From Maritalea mediterranea (lineage in GTDB: Bacteria; Pseudomonadota; Alphaproteobacteria; Rhizobiales; Devosiaceae), in contig NZ_JAKGTI010000001.1 in assembly GCF_021568695.1 (NCBI RefSeq), forward strand, positions 1,674,001-1,738,000: 64,000 nucleotides of DNA, written 5' to 3'. Positions 17,236 to 25,423 of this stretch are shown here, piece after piece (position 1 is the first letter of the stretch; the number at the start of each line of letters is the position of its first letter). A program made the position numbers and the translations under genes. Below the pieces are notes generated by a model, which made no database searches, was not told the DNA's origin, and saw only the letters and a list, made by a program, of their open reading frames with translations.

Positions 17236-18760
17236 ACCAGGACGAGAGGGCGGTCGCCGTGGCCGCACGGCGGGGAGTGGACCTGAACGTTCGGCGCAGC
17301 CCTTTATCACCCGCAACATACCGCCCTATGAAATTCTCGGCGAAGCGGATCTGAAGATCATTGAAGACAATGCCGATACGATTCTTGAAGAGATCGGCAT
17401 TGATATCAAGGACGATCCAGACTCGATTGCCACCTTTGTGGCCGCTGGGGCCAGTGCTGACGGTGCGCGCGTGCGTTTTCCGCGCGGCATGTGTCGGGAA
17501 ATCATCCAGAGCAGCGCCCCCAACATCTTCACCCAACATGCGCGCAACCCGGCGCGCAGTGTCGTGATCGGCGGCAATCATCTGGTGTTGGTGCCCGCCT
17601 ATGGCTCGCCCTTTGTCTATAGCCGCGAAGGCGGCCGCCGCTACGCGACGATTGAGGATTTCCGCAATTTTGTGAAGTTGGCCTATATGAGCGATGGGCT
17701 GCACCATTCGGGGGGCACCATTTGCGAGCCGGTAGACCTGCCGGTCAACAAGCGCCATTTTGATATGCTCTATAGCCATATTAAATATTCCGACAAAGCC
17801 TTTATGGGCTCGGTCACCGCGCCGGAACGGGCGCAGGATTCCGTTGATATGGCCAAGATTGTGTTCGGCCAAGATTTTGTTGAAGACAATTGTGTGCTGG
17901 TCAATCTGATCAACGCCAACTCGCCAATGACCTTCGATTCGACCATGTTGGGCGCGCTCAAGGTTTACGCCCGGCACAATCAGGCCACAATGGTCAGCCC
18001 CTTTGTGGTGGCCGGGGCCATGTCACCGGTGACGACAGCAGCGGTGGCGGCGCAAAGTCTTGCGGAAGGTTTGTGCGGCATGGCGTTGGCGCAATTGACC
18101 CGGCCCGGTGCCCCGGTGATCTATGGCAATTTCGTCAGTTCCATGTCCATGCAGTCAGGTGCACCCACATTTGGCTCGCCCGAAGCTTCCATGGTGCTCA
18201 ATATCGGGGCGGCGCTGGCCCGTCGCCTCGGGGTGCCGTTCCGCAGCGCTGGCGGCTTCACCGCCTCAAAAGTGCCGGACGCACAAGCGGCCTATGAAGC
18301 GGCCAACACCCTGCAACAGGGCCTGATGGCCGGAGTGAATTTCATGCTGCACACTGCAGGCTGGCTCGAAGGGGGACTGGCCATGGGCTACGAGAAATTC
18401 GTGATGGATGCGGATCAGGCCAATATGCTGGCGGTTTATGCCAATGGTGTCGACATGTCCGAAAACGGACAAGCGCTTGATGCCTTGCGCGAAGTGGGCC
18501 CGGGCCAGCATTTCCTCGGATGCGCCCATACGCAGGCGAACTTCAAATCTGCCTTTTATCGCTCCAACATTGCCGATAACAACAGTTACGAACAATGGAT
18601 GGAGGATGGTGCCTTGACCGCCGAAATGCGGGCGGAAAAAATCTACAAGCAGATGCTGGCCGACTATCAGGCGCCAGAGCTTGACCCGGATATCGACCAT
18701 CAGCTGGTCAGCTTTATTCATGACCGAAAGATGAGTTTTGAAGATTCCAATGTGGCTTGA
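17228..18760 (+). CDS. mttB: MttB-superfamily corrinoid methyltransferase without pyrrolysine
   Basis: Substrate-specific methyltransferase that moves a methyl from a methylated amine to the Co(I) corrinoid protein. Length 510 aa. The MttB barrel runs from about residue 35 (PYEILGEADLKIIEDNAD) through DGLHHSGGTICEP and QSGAPTFGSPE. The frame is open to the TGA stop with no internal TAG, so it lacks the amber-encoded pyrrolysine of true trimethylamine methyltransferases. It groups with the non-Pyl branch that includes glycine betaine (MtgB), proline betaine and carnitine-type enzymes. The first 18 residues are Arg/Gly-rich. Start: ATG at 17228 after AAGGAG. Substrate not proven; glycine betaine fits the dimethylglycine and sarcosine enzymes nearby. 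Confidence 0.9.
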   Translation: MPRPGREGGRRGRTAGSGPERSAQPFITRNIPPYEILGEADLKIIEDNADTILEEIGIDIKDDPDSIATFVAAGASADGARVRFPRGMCREIIQSSAPNIFTQHARNPARSVVIGGNHLVLVPAYGSPFVYSREGGRRYATIEDFRNFVKLAYMSDGLHHSGGTICEPVDLPVNKRHFDMLYSHIKYSDKAFMGSVTAPERAQDSVDMAKIVFGQDFVEDNCVLVNLINANSPMTFDSTMLGALKVYARHNQATMVSPFVVAGAMSPVTTAAVAAQSLAEGLCGMALAQLTRPGAPVIYGNFVSSMSMQSGAPTFGSPEASMVLNIGAALARRLGVPFRSAGGFTASKVPDAQAAYEAANTLQQGLMAGVNFMLHTAGWLEGGLAMGYEKFVMDADQANMLAVYANGVDMSENGQALDALREVGPGQHFLGCAHTQANFKSAFYRSNIADNNSYEQWMEDGALTAEMRAEKIYKQMLADYQAPELDPDIDHQLVSFIHDRKMSFEDSNVA

Positions 18761-18764
18761 AGAT

Positions 18765-18787
18765 GGGCCGCGTGGTCGGCCCCTTTT
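18765..18787 (+). terminator. Rho-independent-type terminator after mttB
   Basis: GGGCCG (18765-18770), loop CGTGGT, CGGCCC (18777-18782), then CTTTT. It lies 5 bp after the mttB stop and ends the fhs-mttB operon. Confidence 0.75.
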
Positions 18788-18880
18788 CAAAAGCCATGTC
18801 GACATTCCTAGCGCGTTTCGTTACTACTAGATGATTGTTTTGCGGCCCCTATGGCGGCCAGTCTGACCGGGGGGATCGAC

Positions 18881-19897
18881 ATGAAACACATTGTCTTAGC
18901 TGGCGCGCTTACACTGCTGGCAACGCCTGCACTCGCAGGATTGGAAATCTGCAACAACGCCGCTGAGCGGCTGAGCTTGGCGATTGGCTATTCCAGTGAC
19001 GGGGGCTGGGTTTCTGAAGGTTGGTGGAATATCGACCCTGGGGCCTGTAAAACCACAATAAGTGGCGATCTGAAGAACAGATATTACTATTATCGCGCCA
19101 ATATGTCTGGCGACCCATTTGCCACTGGCGATTATAGCTTTTGCACCACCAAAGAAGCTTTTACCATCAAGGGCGACGAAAACTGCGTGGATCGCGGCTA
19201 TGATGCCATGGGCTTTCGTAAGCTTGATACCGGCGAAACGGCTACTCATTTCACCTTGACCCTGAATGACAATCGCAAAAGCCAGAAGGACGCGGCCGCC
19301 AAAACAGTTACGCCACCACCGGTGTCCAGCACCGGGCCGGGCACCTATGGCGAGCCTTATTCGGACAACGTCATTCTGCAAGGCTGTGTCAGCGACGGGG
19401 GTCGCCAGTGTAATTTCCACGCCCGCGGCACCAGCTTTTTTGTTTATGATGATGGGCGCACGCCGCAATTTGTGTTCACGACAATGGAAGCGCTTGACCC
19501 TGGCACCCCCCTTTCTGTGGAAGGCGATCTTGAAGCTGTTTATGACCGTACGGCAGATGTGGTGCTGCAGGACGTCAGCGTCCGCCCCTGGAGTGAATAT
19601 GATGGGTTGCTGAACCAGTTGCAGGGGCACTGGTATTCAGAAGACGACCCCAATTCCCAATTCACCATATTGGGGGCGGAGCGCGAAAACACCTATGATG
19701 GCAGTTTTATGGGCGTTGAATATTTGTGGGTGTCCGAAAGATGCGACCAATTTGAAGGTGGCGGACCCTATCTTTATGCCCGCGAAGAAGAGACGGGCGA
19801 AAGCTATTGCTACCAAATTGCCTATGTCGATCAGCTTCAGTTGGAGCTGATGTATTTGCCGCGCGGCAATATCCTGCGTTATCGCAAGTTGGACTAG
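18881..19897 (+). CDS. Periplasmic DUF1036 domain protein
   Basis: 338-aa secreted protein of unknown function. The signal peptide (KHIVLAGALTLLATPALA) is cleaved before GLEICNN. DUF1036 follows at about residues 20-130, rich in Cys, Trp and Tyr (GGWVSEGWWNIDPGAC, YYYYRANMSG, YSFCTTKEAF). The C-terminal half (YDDGRTPQFVFTTM, LQGHWYSEDDPNSQF) is not recognised; the latter resembles a small lipocalin-like quality-of-fit module. Start: ATG at 18881 after GGGGGATC; an earlier start at 18851 lacks a ribosome binding site. The stop shares four bases (CTAG) with the stop of convergent glpD. No link to the methyl operon beyond proximity. Confidence 0.75.
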   Translation: MKHIVLAGALTLLATPALAGLEICNNAAERLSLAIGYSSDGGWVSEGWWNIDPGACKTTISGDLKNRYYYYRANMSGDPFATGDYSFCTTKEAFTIKGDENCVDRGYDAMGFRKLDTGETATHFTLTLNDNRKSQKDAAAKTVTPPPVSSTGPGTYGEPYSDNVILQGCVSDGGRQCNFHARGTSFFVYDDGRTPQFVFTTMEALDPGTPLSVEGDLEAVYDRTADVVLQDVSVRPWSEYDGLLNQLQGHWYSEDDPNSQFTILGAERENTYDGSFMGVEYLWVSERCDQFEGGGPYLYAREEETGESYCYQIAYVDQLQLELMYLPRGNILRYRKLD

Positions 19898-21483
19898 GCT
19901 GGATCTCCGGTCTGCCGTGCCTCAATATAGCGCGCGAGCTTTTCTGTCTCGGTGGTGTTGGTCCGCAACCCCATTTTTGTGCGCCGCCACAAATAGTCGT
20001 CGGCGGTGCGCACCCATTCCTTCTCGATCACCCAGTCCAGCTCACACGCATAAATGCCGTGGCCGAAATGTTCACCCGCCTGATTTTCGCTTGCGACATC
20101 TGCAAAAATTTTCAGCGCGTCCGTGCCATAGGCCTTTATCAGTCGCCGCGCCGTTTTCTCGGTTAGAAAAGGGCTGCTGGTCATCAGCTGCTTGATCAAC
20201 TCATCGCGACCATCATGGGGAAAATCGCCGCCCGGCAGCGGCACGCGCTTGGTCCACTCTTCTTTGATGTGCGGGAAAAAATGGGCGCATTTGGCAATGG
20301 CCGATTCCGCCAATCGACGATAGGTGGTGATCTTGCCACCGAAAATATTCAGCGCCGGCGCGTCGGCACTTTCATTCAGCTTGAGCACATATTCGCGGGT
20401 CGCGGCGGTGCTGGAGCTGGCATTGTCATCATAAAGCGGGCGGACGCCTGAATAGGTCCATATAATGTCATCAGAACTTATTGGCGTTTTGAAATAATTT
20501 GAGGCGAAATTACACAAATATTCTTGTTCTTCCGGGGTGCAGACCGGCGGATCGGAAATATCCGCATGATCCGCATCGGTGGTGCCGATCAGGGTGTAAT
20601 CTTCCTCATAGGGGATGGCGAAAATAATCCGCCCATCTTCGCCTTGGAAGAAATAGGATTTGTCATGATCGAACAGTTTTTTCGTGACGATATGGCTGCC
20701 GCGCACCAACCGAATGCCCTCATTGGTGCGCATATCGGCCACATCATGGATGATATTTTCAACCCACGGCCCCGCGGCATTGATCAGCAGTTTGGCTTGA
20801 AAGTCAGTGGTTTCGCCGGTCAGTTGATCTTGAGTGGTCACGGTCCAAATGCCGTTTGATGAGGTGGCGCTGGCCACTTTGGTGCGGGTCATAATCTTCG
20901 CGCCGCGATCCGCCGCGTCACGGGCATTGAGCACCACTAGCCGCGAATCTTCGACCCAGCAATCGGAATATTCATAGGCGGTTTCAAACTTGTCTTTCAG
21001 TGGTTTGCCTTCTTTGGCCTGCCGCAGATCAAGGGTTTTGGTGCCCGGTAAGATTTCGCGGCCGCCCAGATGGTCATACATAAACAGGCCCAGCCGCAAC
21101 AACCAGCCGGGGCGTTGGCCCTTTGTCCAGGGCATCACCGTCGAAAGCAGCTTAGAAGTCGGCGTTTCGCTCTCAAACCGCATATCCGGGTGATAGGGCA
21201 GCACAAAGCGCATGGGCCAGGAAATGTGGGGCATGGCCACCAGCAGGTTCTCCCGCTCGATCAGCGCTTCGCGCACTAAACGAAATTCAAAATATTCAAG
21301 ATAGCGCAGACCACCGTGAAACAGTTTGGTGGAGGCGGAGGAGGTGGCTTGCGCCAGATCATCTTTTTCCGCCAGCGCGACAGACAAGCCGCGCCCAGCC
21401 GCATCGCGGGCAATGCCGCAGCCATTAATGCCGCCGCCGATAATAAACATGTCGAAGGGCTGTTCAGGGGTCTGTTTGGTCAT
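19894..21483 (-). CDS. glpD: Aerobic glycerol-3-phosphate dehydrogenase
   Basis: FAD enzyme at the inner membrane oxidising glycerol-3-phosphate to dihydroxyacetone phosphate and passing electrons to quinone. The N-terminal FAD motif FIIGGGINGCGIARDAAGRG and the family stretch TSSASTKLFHGGLRYLE are clear. Length 529 aa is usual. Start: the ATG at 21483 lies 4 nt after the glpR stop with AGGAT in front; a TTG at 21498 lies inside glpR and is less likely. It forms an operon with glpR and is convergent with the DUF1036 gene, overlapping by four bases. Confidence 0.95.
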   Translation of the reverse strand: MTKQTPEQPFDMFIIGGGINGCGIARDAAGRGLSVALAEKDDLAQATSSASTKLFHGGLRYLEYFEFRLVREALIERENLLVAMPHISWPMRFVLPYHPDMRFESETPTSKLLSTVMPWTKGQRPGWLLRLGLFMYDHLGGREILPGTKTLDLRQAKEGKPLKDKFETAYEYSDCWVEDSRLVVLNARDAADRGAKIMTRTKVASATSSNGIWTVTTQDQLTGETTDFQAKLLINAAGPWVENIIHDVADMRTNEGIRLVRGSHIVTKKLFDHDKSYFFQGEDGRIIFAIPYEEDYTLIGTTDADHADISDPPVCTPEEQEYLCNFASNYFKTPISSDDIIWTYSGVRPLYDDNASSSTAATREYVLKLNESADAPALNIFGGKITTYRRLAESAIAKCAHFFPHIKEEWTKRVPLPGGDFPHDGRDELIKQLMTSSPFLTEKTARRLIKAYGTDALKIFADVASENQAGEHFGHGIYACELDWVIEKEWVRTADDYLWRRTKMGLRTNTTETEKLARYIEARQTGDPA

Positions 21484-21487
21484 CGGG

Positions 21488-22249
21488 TTATCCTGCAATC
21501 AAGAGTTGGGTGCCGGCGGCTTCGGCAGCTTGGGTAAATGCGGCGGAGGGTTCACCGTCCATCACCACAAAGTCCAGCTCGCTCAAATCGGCGATACGCA
21601 CCGGGGCGTTGATTTCAAATTTGGACTGATCCGCCACCAGAATGCGGGTGCGGGCATTTTTCAAAATGGCGCGGGCCACCGCCACTTCGCGCGAGTCAAA
21701 ATCGAGAATGGCGCCATCATCATCAATAGACGACGCGCCGATCACTGCATAATCAGCCTTATAACGGGAGATAAATTCCACCGCTTCTTCGCCCACCACG
21801 GCGCCATCACTTTGCCGCACCATGCCGCCTACTTGGATGAGGGTGCTTAGTGGCGTGGCCTGCAAAATGCTGATAATATTGATGTTGTTGGTGATGACCC
21901 GCAAATCCTTGTGCTTGGTCAAGGCACTTGCCACTTGCTCTGTGGTGGTGCCAATGTTCAAAATCACCGAACAGGCGTCAGGGATCAGTTCTGCCACTTT
22001 GCGCCCGATCGCGCTTTTGGCGGCAATATTGTTCATCCGCCGTGCTTCATATGAAAGCGACGCAGTGGAGGCCAGACGCCGCGCCCCACCATGCATGCGC
22101 GTGGCCAGCCCACGCTGGCACAATGTGGCCAGATCGCGCCGCACGGTCTGCTCTGTAACCGCGAATTGTTGCGCCAAATCGATCACATCGACTTGGCCAT
22201 CTCGGTTGAGCATATCCAGAATTTTTTCCAACCGCTCGGGTTGCTGCAT
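21488..22249 (-). CDS. glpR: DeoR-family glycerol regulon repressor
   Basis: 253-aa DeoR-type repressor. N-terminal winged helix-turn-helix (DVIDLAQQFAVTEQTVRRDL, about residues 21-40, then RMHGGARR) and C-terminal sugar-phosphate sensor domain of the DeoRC type, whose expected inducer in GlpR is glycerol-3-phosphate. It leads the glpRD operon and faces the glpV operon. The glpR promoter carries the operator at 22283-22298 between its -35 and -10, so autoregulation is expected. Confidence 0.92.
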   Translation of the reverse strand: MQQPERLEKILDMLNRDGQVDVIDLAQQFAVTEQTVRRDLATLCQRGLATRMHGGARRLASTASLSYEARRMNNIAAKSAIGRKVAELIPDACSVILNIGTTTEQVASALTKHKDLRVITNNINIISILQATPLSTLIQVGGMVRQSDGAVVGEEAVEFISRYKADYAVIGASSIDDDGAILDFDSREVAVARAILKNARTRILVADQSKFEINAPVRIADLSELDFVVMDGEPSAAFTQAAEAAGTQLLIAG

Positions 22250-22274
22250 GGGGAAAACTCCAAATTTCCAACAA

Positions 22275-22303
22275 ACATTACAATGTTCAAACGAACATGT
22301 AAA
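22275..22303 (-). promoter_or_regulatory. glpR promoter
   Basis: On the minus strand, -35 TTTACA (22303-22298), 17-bp spacer, -10 TAATGT (22280-22275). The GlpR-type operator fills the spacer. Confidence 0.6.
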
Positions 22304-22319
22304 TCAACAAAATGAACAT
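22283..22319. promoter_or_regulatory. GlpR operator cluster
   Basis: A perfect inverted repeat ATGTTC-AAAC-GAACAT (22283-22298) matches the half-sites of the known enterobacterial GlpR operator. A further GAACAT half-site lies at 22314-22319, exactly 21 bp (two helical turns) from the first GAACAT. A looser TTCG/CGAA palindrome (22413-22422) sits in the glpV promoter. Confidence 0.75.
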
Positions 22320-22396
22320 CGTAAAATTCGAATATTGGCTCAAATCAGCGAAAAATACCGCAATTTCAAGGTGTTTATGTCTACTAAAAAAATAGT

Positions 22397-22426
22397 TTGA
22401 CAAATTTAATAGTTCGTTCGAAGATG
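22397..22426 (+). promoter_or_regulatory. glpV operon promoter
   Basis: -35 TTGACA (22397-22402), 18-bp spacer, weak -10 AAGATG (22421-22426). The spacer holds AGTTCGTTCGAA, which resembles degenerate GlpR half-sites. It is 44 bp before the glpV start codon. Confidence 0.5.
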
Positions 22427-22469
22427 AATCGTGGCTGGAGTTGTCCGGCCAGGATTTTGGGAGGAACCT

Positions 22470-24203
22470 ATGAGGAAGACGCAACTTCTTTGCGCCGTAG
22501 CGGCTGTCGCCGTTATGGCCGGGGCCCATTCAGCCTATGCAGGCGCGGATGAGGCCAAAAAATGGATCGAGGCTGAGTTTCAGCCGTCCACATTGACCAA
22601 AGATGAGCAAATGCAGGAGATGCAGTGGTTCATCGATGCGGCAGCACCATATGCCGGCATGGAAATCAATGTTCTGTCAGAGGGCATTCCAACCCACTCT
22701 TACGAGAGTGAAGTGTTGGCAAAGGCCTTCTTTGAAATCACCGGTATTAAAGTCAATCACCAGATTTTGGGCGAAGGCGAAGTGGTGCAGGCGGTGCAAA
22801 CCCAAATGCAAACCAACCGCAATCTTTATGATGCCTATGTCAACGATTCTGACTTGATCGGCACCCACTCGCGTATGCAATTGGCGGTCAACCTGTCTGA
22901 CTTTATGGCAGGCGAGGGCGCAGATGTGACCAACCCGATGCTGGATCTGGATGACTTTATGGGCACTCAGTTCACCACCGGGCCCGATGGTGACCTTTAC
23001 CAATTGCCAGACCAACAATTTGCCAACCTTTACTGGTTCCGCAAAGACTGGTTCGATCGTGAAGACATTCGCGCAGCGTTTGAAGAGCGTTATGGCTATG
23101 AGCTCGGCGTGCCTGTTAACTGGTCCGCTTATGAAGACATTGCCGAGTTTTTCACCAAATATGTTGTCGATATTGATGGCACCACCGTTTATGGTCACAT
23201 GGACTATGGTAAGCGCGCGCCCGATTTGGGTTGGCGCATGACGGATGCCTGGCTCTCCATGGCCGGGGCTGGCTCAAAAGGCCTGCCAAATGGTGTGCCG
23301 ATTGATGAGTGGGGCATTCGCATGGAAGCGGATACCTGTAATCCTGTGGGTGCATCGGTAACCCGTGGTGGCGCCACCAACGGACCGGCAGCGGTATATG
23401 CGATCCGCAAATGGGATGAGTGGTTGCGCAATTATGCCCCACCAGCCGCCGCTTCGTTCGACTTCTATCAGTCTTTGCCAGCGTTGAGCATTGGCAATGT
23501 GGCCCAGCAAATTTTCTGGTACACTGCCTTTACCGCTGACATGGTGAAACCCCGCTCTGAAGGCAACATGACTGTGGATGAAGAGGGTAAGCCATTGTGG
23601 CGCATGGCCCCAAGCCCCCACGGCCCTTATTGGGAAACCGGCCAGAAAGTTGGCTATCAAGATGTGGGTTCATGGACCATTTTGAAATCAACACCAATGG
23701 AGCGCGCGAAAGCGGCTTGGCTTTATGCCCAGTTCGTTGTGTCCAAAACGGTGGATGTGAAAAAGTCCCATGTTGGTCTCACCTTCATTCGCGACAGCTC
23801 AGTTAATCACGAGAGCTTCACCGAGCGGTCTGAAAAGCTAGGTGGTCTGGTTGAATTCTATCGGTCACCAGAGCGCAACAAATGGACTCCGACTGGCGTG
23901 AACGTGCCTGACTATCCAAAGCTTGCCCAAATCTGGTGGCAGCAAATTGGTGACGTGAACTCCGGTGCCTTCACCCCACAAGAAGCGATGGACCGTTTGG
24001 CACAAGAAATGGACATCACCATGGCCCGCATGCAGGCGGCTGATGAAGCAGCCGGCGTATATGGCGGTTGTGGCCCGCGTCTGAATGAAGAAAAAGACGC
24101 CGAATGGTGGATGGCCAATGGTGGCGCCAAGCCGAAGCTCGACAATGAGAAGCCTCAAGGCGTGACCGTACGCTATGAAGATCTCGTGGCCAGCTGGGAC
24201 TAA
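22470..24203 (+). CDS. glpV: Glycerol ABC transporter solute-binding protein
   Basis: Periplasmic binding protein of the GlpSTPQV glycerol importer, first described in Rhizobium. 577 aa, large for a binding protein but normal for GlpV. A signal peptide (LLCAVAAVAVMAGAHSAYA) precedes GADEAKKWIE. The extracellular-binding-protein family 1 fold continues to the C-terminus. The start ATG at 22470 follows GGGAGGAACCT; an in-frame GTG at 22431 precedes this Shine-Dalgarno. It is first in its operon, followed by a stem-loop and then the two ATPases. Divergent glpR and operators indicate induction by glycerol-3-phosphate. Confidence 0.9.
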   Translation: MRKTQLLCAVAAVAVMAGAHSAYAGADEAKKWIEAEFQPSTLTKDEQMQEMQWFIDAAAPYAGMEINVLSEGIPTHSYESEVLAKAFFEITGIKVNHQILGEGEVVQAVQTQMQTNRNLYDAYVNDSDLIGTHSRMQLAVNLSDFMAGEGADVTNPMLDLDDFMGTQFTTGPDGDLYQLPDQQFANLYWFRKDWFDREDIRAAFEERYGYELGVPVNWSAYEDIAEFFTKYVVDIDGTTVYGHMDYGKRAPDLGWRMTDAWLSMAGAGSKGLPNGVPIDEWGIRMEADTCNPVGASVTRGGATNGPAAVYAIRKWDEWLRNYAPPAAASFDFYQSLPALSIGNVAQQIFWYTAFTADMVKPRSEGNMTVDEEGKPLWRMAPSPHGPYWETGQKVGYQDVGSWTILKSTPMERAKAAWLYAQFVVSKTVDVKKSHVGLTFIRDSSVNHESFTERSEKLGGLVEFYRSPERNKWTPTGVNVPDYPKLAQIWWQQIGDVNSGAFTPQEAMDRLAQEMDITMARMQAADEAAGVYGGCGPRLNEEKDAEWWMANGGAKPKLDNEKPQGVTVRYEDLVASWD

Positions 24204-24246
24204 GACTCTCCATAAAATAGGACAGATTTTCCTCTGACCTTGTATC

Positions 24247-24270
24247 GGTTGGGGCCTAAGGGCCCCGACC
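24247..24270 (+). terminator. Stem-loop after glpV
   Basis: GGTTGGGGCC (24247-24256), loop TAAG, GGCCCCGACC (24261-24270): a 10-bp stem with one G-U pair in the 140-bp gap before glpS. There is no U-run, so it probably stabilises the glpV message or lowers downstream expression. Confidence 0.6.
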
Positions 24271-24343
24271 CTTCGAATTTCAACCAGCCCAAGGCTGAAG
24301 GTGGCATCTTTGAATATGCCACGAGCAACAGGACAGGTGTGTC

Positions 24344-25423
24344 ATGGCACTGGAGTTACAAAACATCACCAAAAAGGTCGGCGGGGTCACGCATATCAAG
24401 CCCACAAATCTGGTGTTGGAAAGCGGGCACTTTAACGTGTTGTTGGGCGAAACTGGCGCGGGCAAAACCTCGCTGATCAAACTGATGGCCGGGTTGGACC
24501 CAATTGCAGACGGTCAGCTGTTGATGGATGGGGAGGATGTGACCGGCCAAAGCACGCAAAAGCGCAATATTTCGCTCGTGCATCAGTTCTTCGTCAATTA
24601 CCCGCATATGACCGTGTTTGAAAATATTGCCTCACCCCTCAAAGTTACCGGCATGGCCAAATCCGAGATTGAGGGACGGGTTGAAGAAGCGGCAAATATT
24701 TTGCAGCTCAAACCCATGCTCAATCGCAAACCGCATGAGCTTTCCGGCGGGCAACAACAGCGCTGCGCTTTGGCGCGCGCCATCGCCAAGCAGAGCAAGG
24801 CGGTGTTTCTGGACGAGCCGTTGGCGAACCTTGATTATAAATTGCGTGAAGAGTTGCGTGAGCAATTGCCCGAACTGTTTGCGGGACGCGGCGCGATTGT
24901 GGTTTATGCCACTTCAGAACCTGAAGAAGCCCTTTTGCTGGGCGGGAAAACCGCTTTGATGCAGGATGGTCAGGTGGCGCAATTCGGCCCCACCGCCGAT
25001 ATCTATCGCACACCCAACAGCTTGATGGCCGCGGGTATTTTCTCTGATCCGCCGATCAATATGGCAGAATTCACCAAAACCGGACGTATGGCCCATATGG
25101 GACGCAACATCAGCTGGGAGCTTTCTGACGAAAGAGCGGGGTTGAAAGATGGTGTTTATAAACTGGCCATTCGCCCGCACCATGTGCTGCCCTACAAAAC
25201 AGACGCCGCCAGCGTGCCGATTGTGGGCAAAGTGTTGGTCACAGAATTGAGCGGCTCCGAATCCTCGGCCCATTTCGAGGCCGATATGGCGAACTGGGTC
25301 TCACTGGCCCGGGGCATTCACCCCTATCAGGTGGGCGAAAATCATCAATTTTTCATGGACCCGAACCAGTGCTTCATTTTTGCATTGGATGGCGCGCCAG
25401 TGGGAGGCGATCACCATGGCTAA
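24344..25423 (+). CDS. glpS: Glycerol ABC transporter ATP-binding protein GlpS
   Basis: One of two ATPases of the glycerol importer; 359 aa with an OB-type C-terminal regulatory domain. Walker A GETGAGKT (35-42), Q-loop HQFF, signature LSGGQQQR (133-140) and Walker B FLDEPLANLD are intact. The switch region reads YATSEPEEA, with Ser191 where ABC ATPases normally carry the H-loop histidine. The partner GlpT has the reverse defect. The start ATG at 24344 has a modest AGGACAGG upstream. The stop overlaps glpT by 8 bp. Confidence 0.9.
   Translation: MALELQNITKKVGGVTHIKPTNLVLESGHFNVLLGETGAGKTSLIKLMAGLDPIADGQLLMDGEDVTGQSTQKRNISLVHQFFVNYPHMTVFENIASPLKVTGMAKSEIEGRVEEAANILQLKPMLNRKPHELSGGQQQRCALARAIAKQSKAVFLDEPLANLDYKLREELREQLPELFAGRGAIVVYATSEPEEALLLGGKTALMQDGQVAQFGPTADIYRTPNSLMAAGIFSDPPINMAEFTKTGRMAHMGRNISWELSDERAGLKDGVYKLAIRPHHVLPYKTDAASVPIVGKVLVTELSGSESSAHFEADMANWVSLARGIHPYQVGENHQFFMDPNQCFIFALDGAPVGGDHHG

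Noticed and set aside
17228-18760. Possible pyrrolysine (in-frame amber) in MttB
   Set aside because: The frame is open to a TGA stop with no internal TAG, and no pyl genes are nearby.
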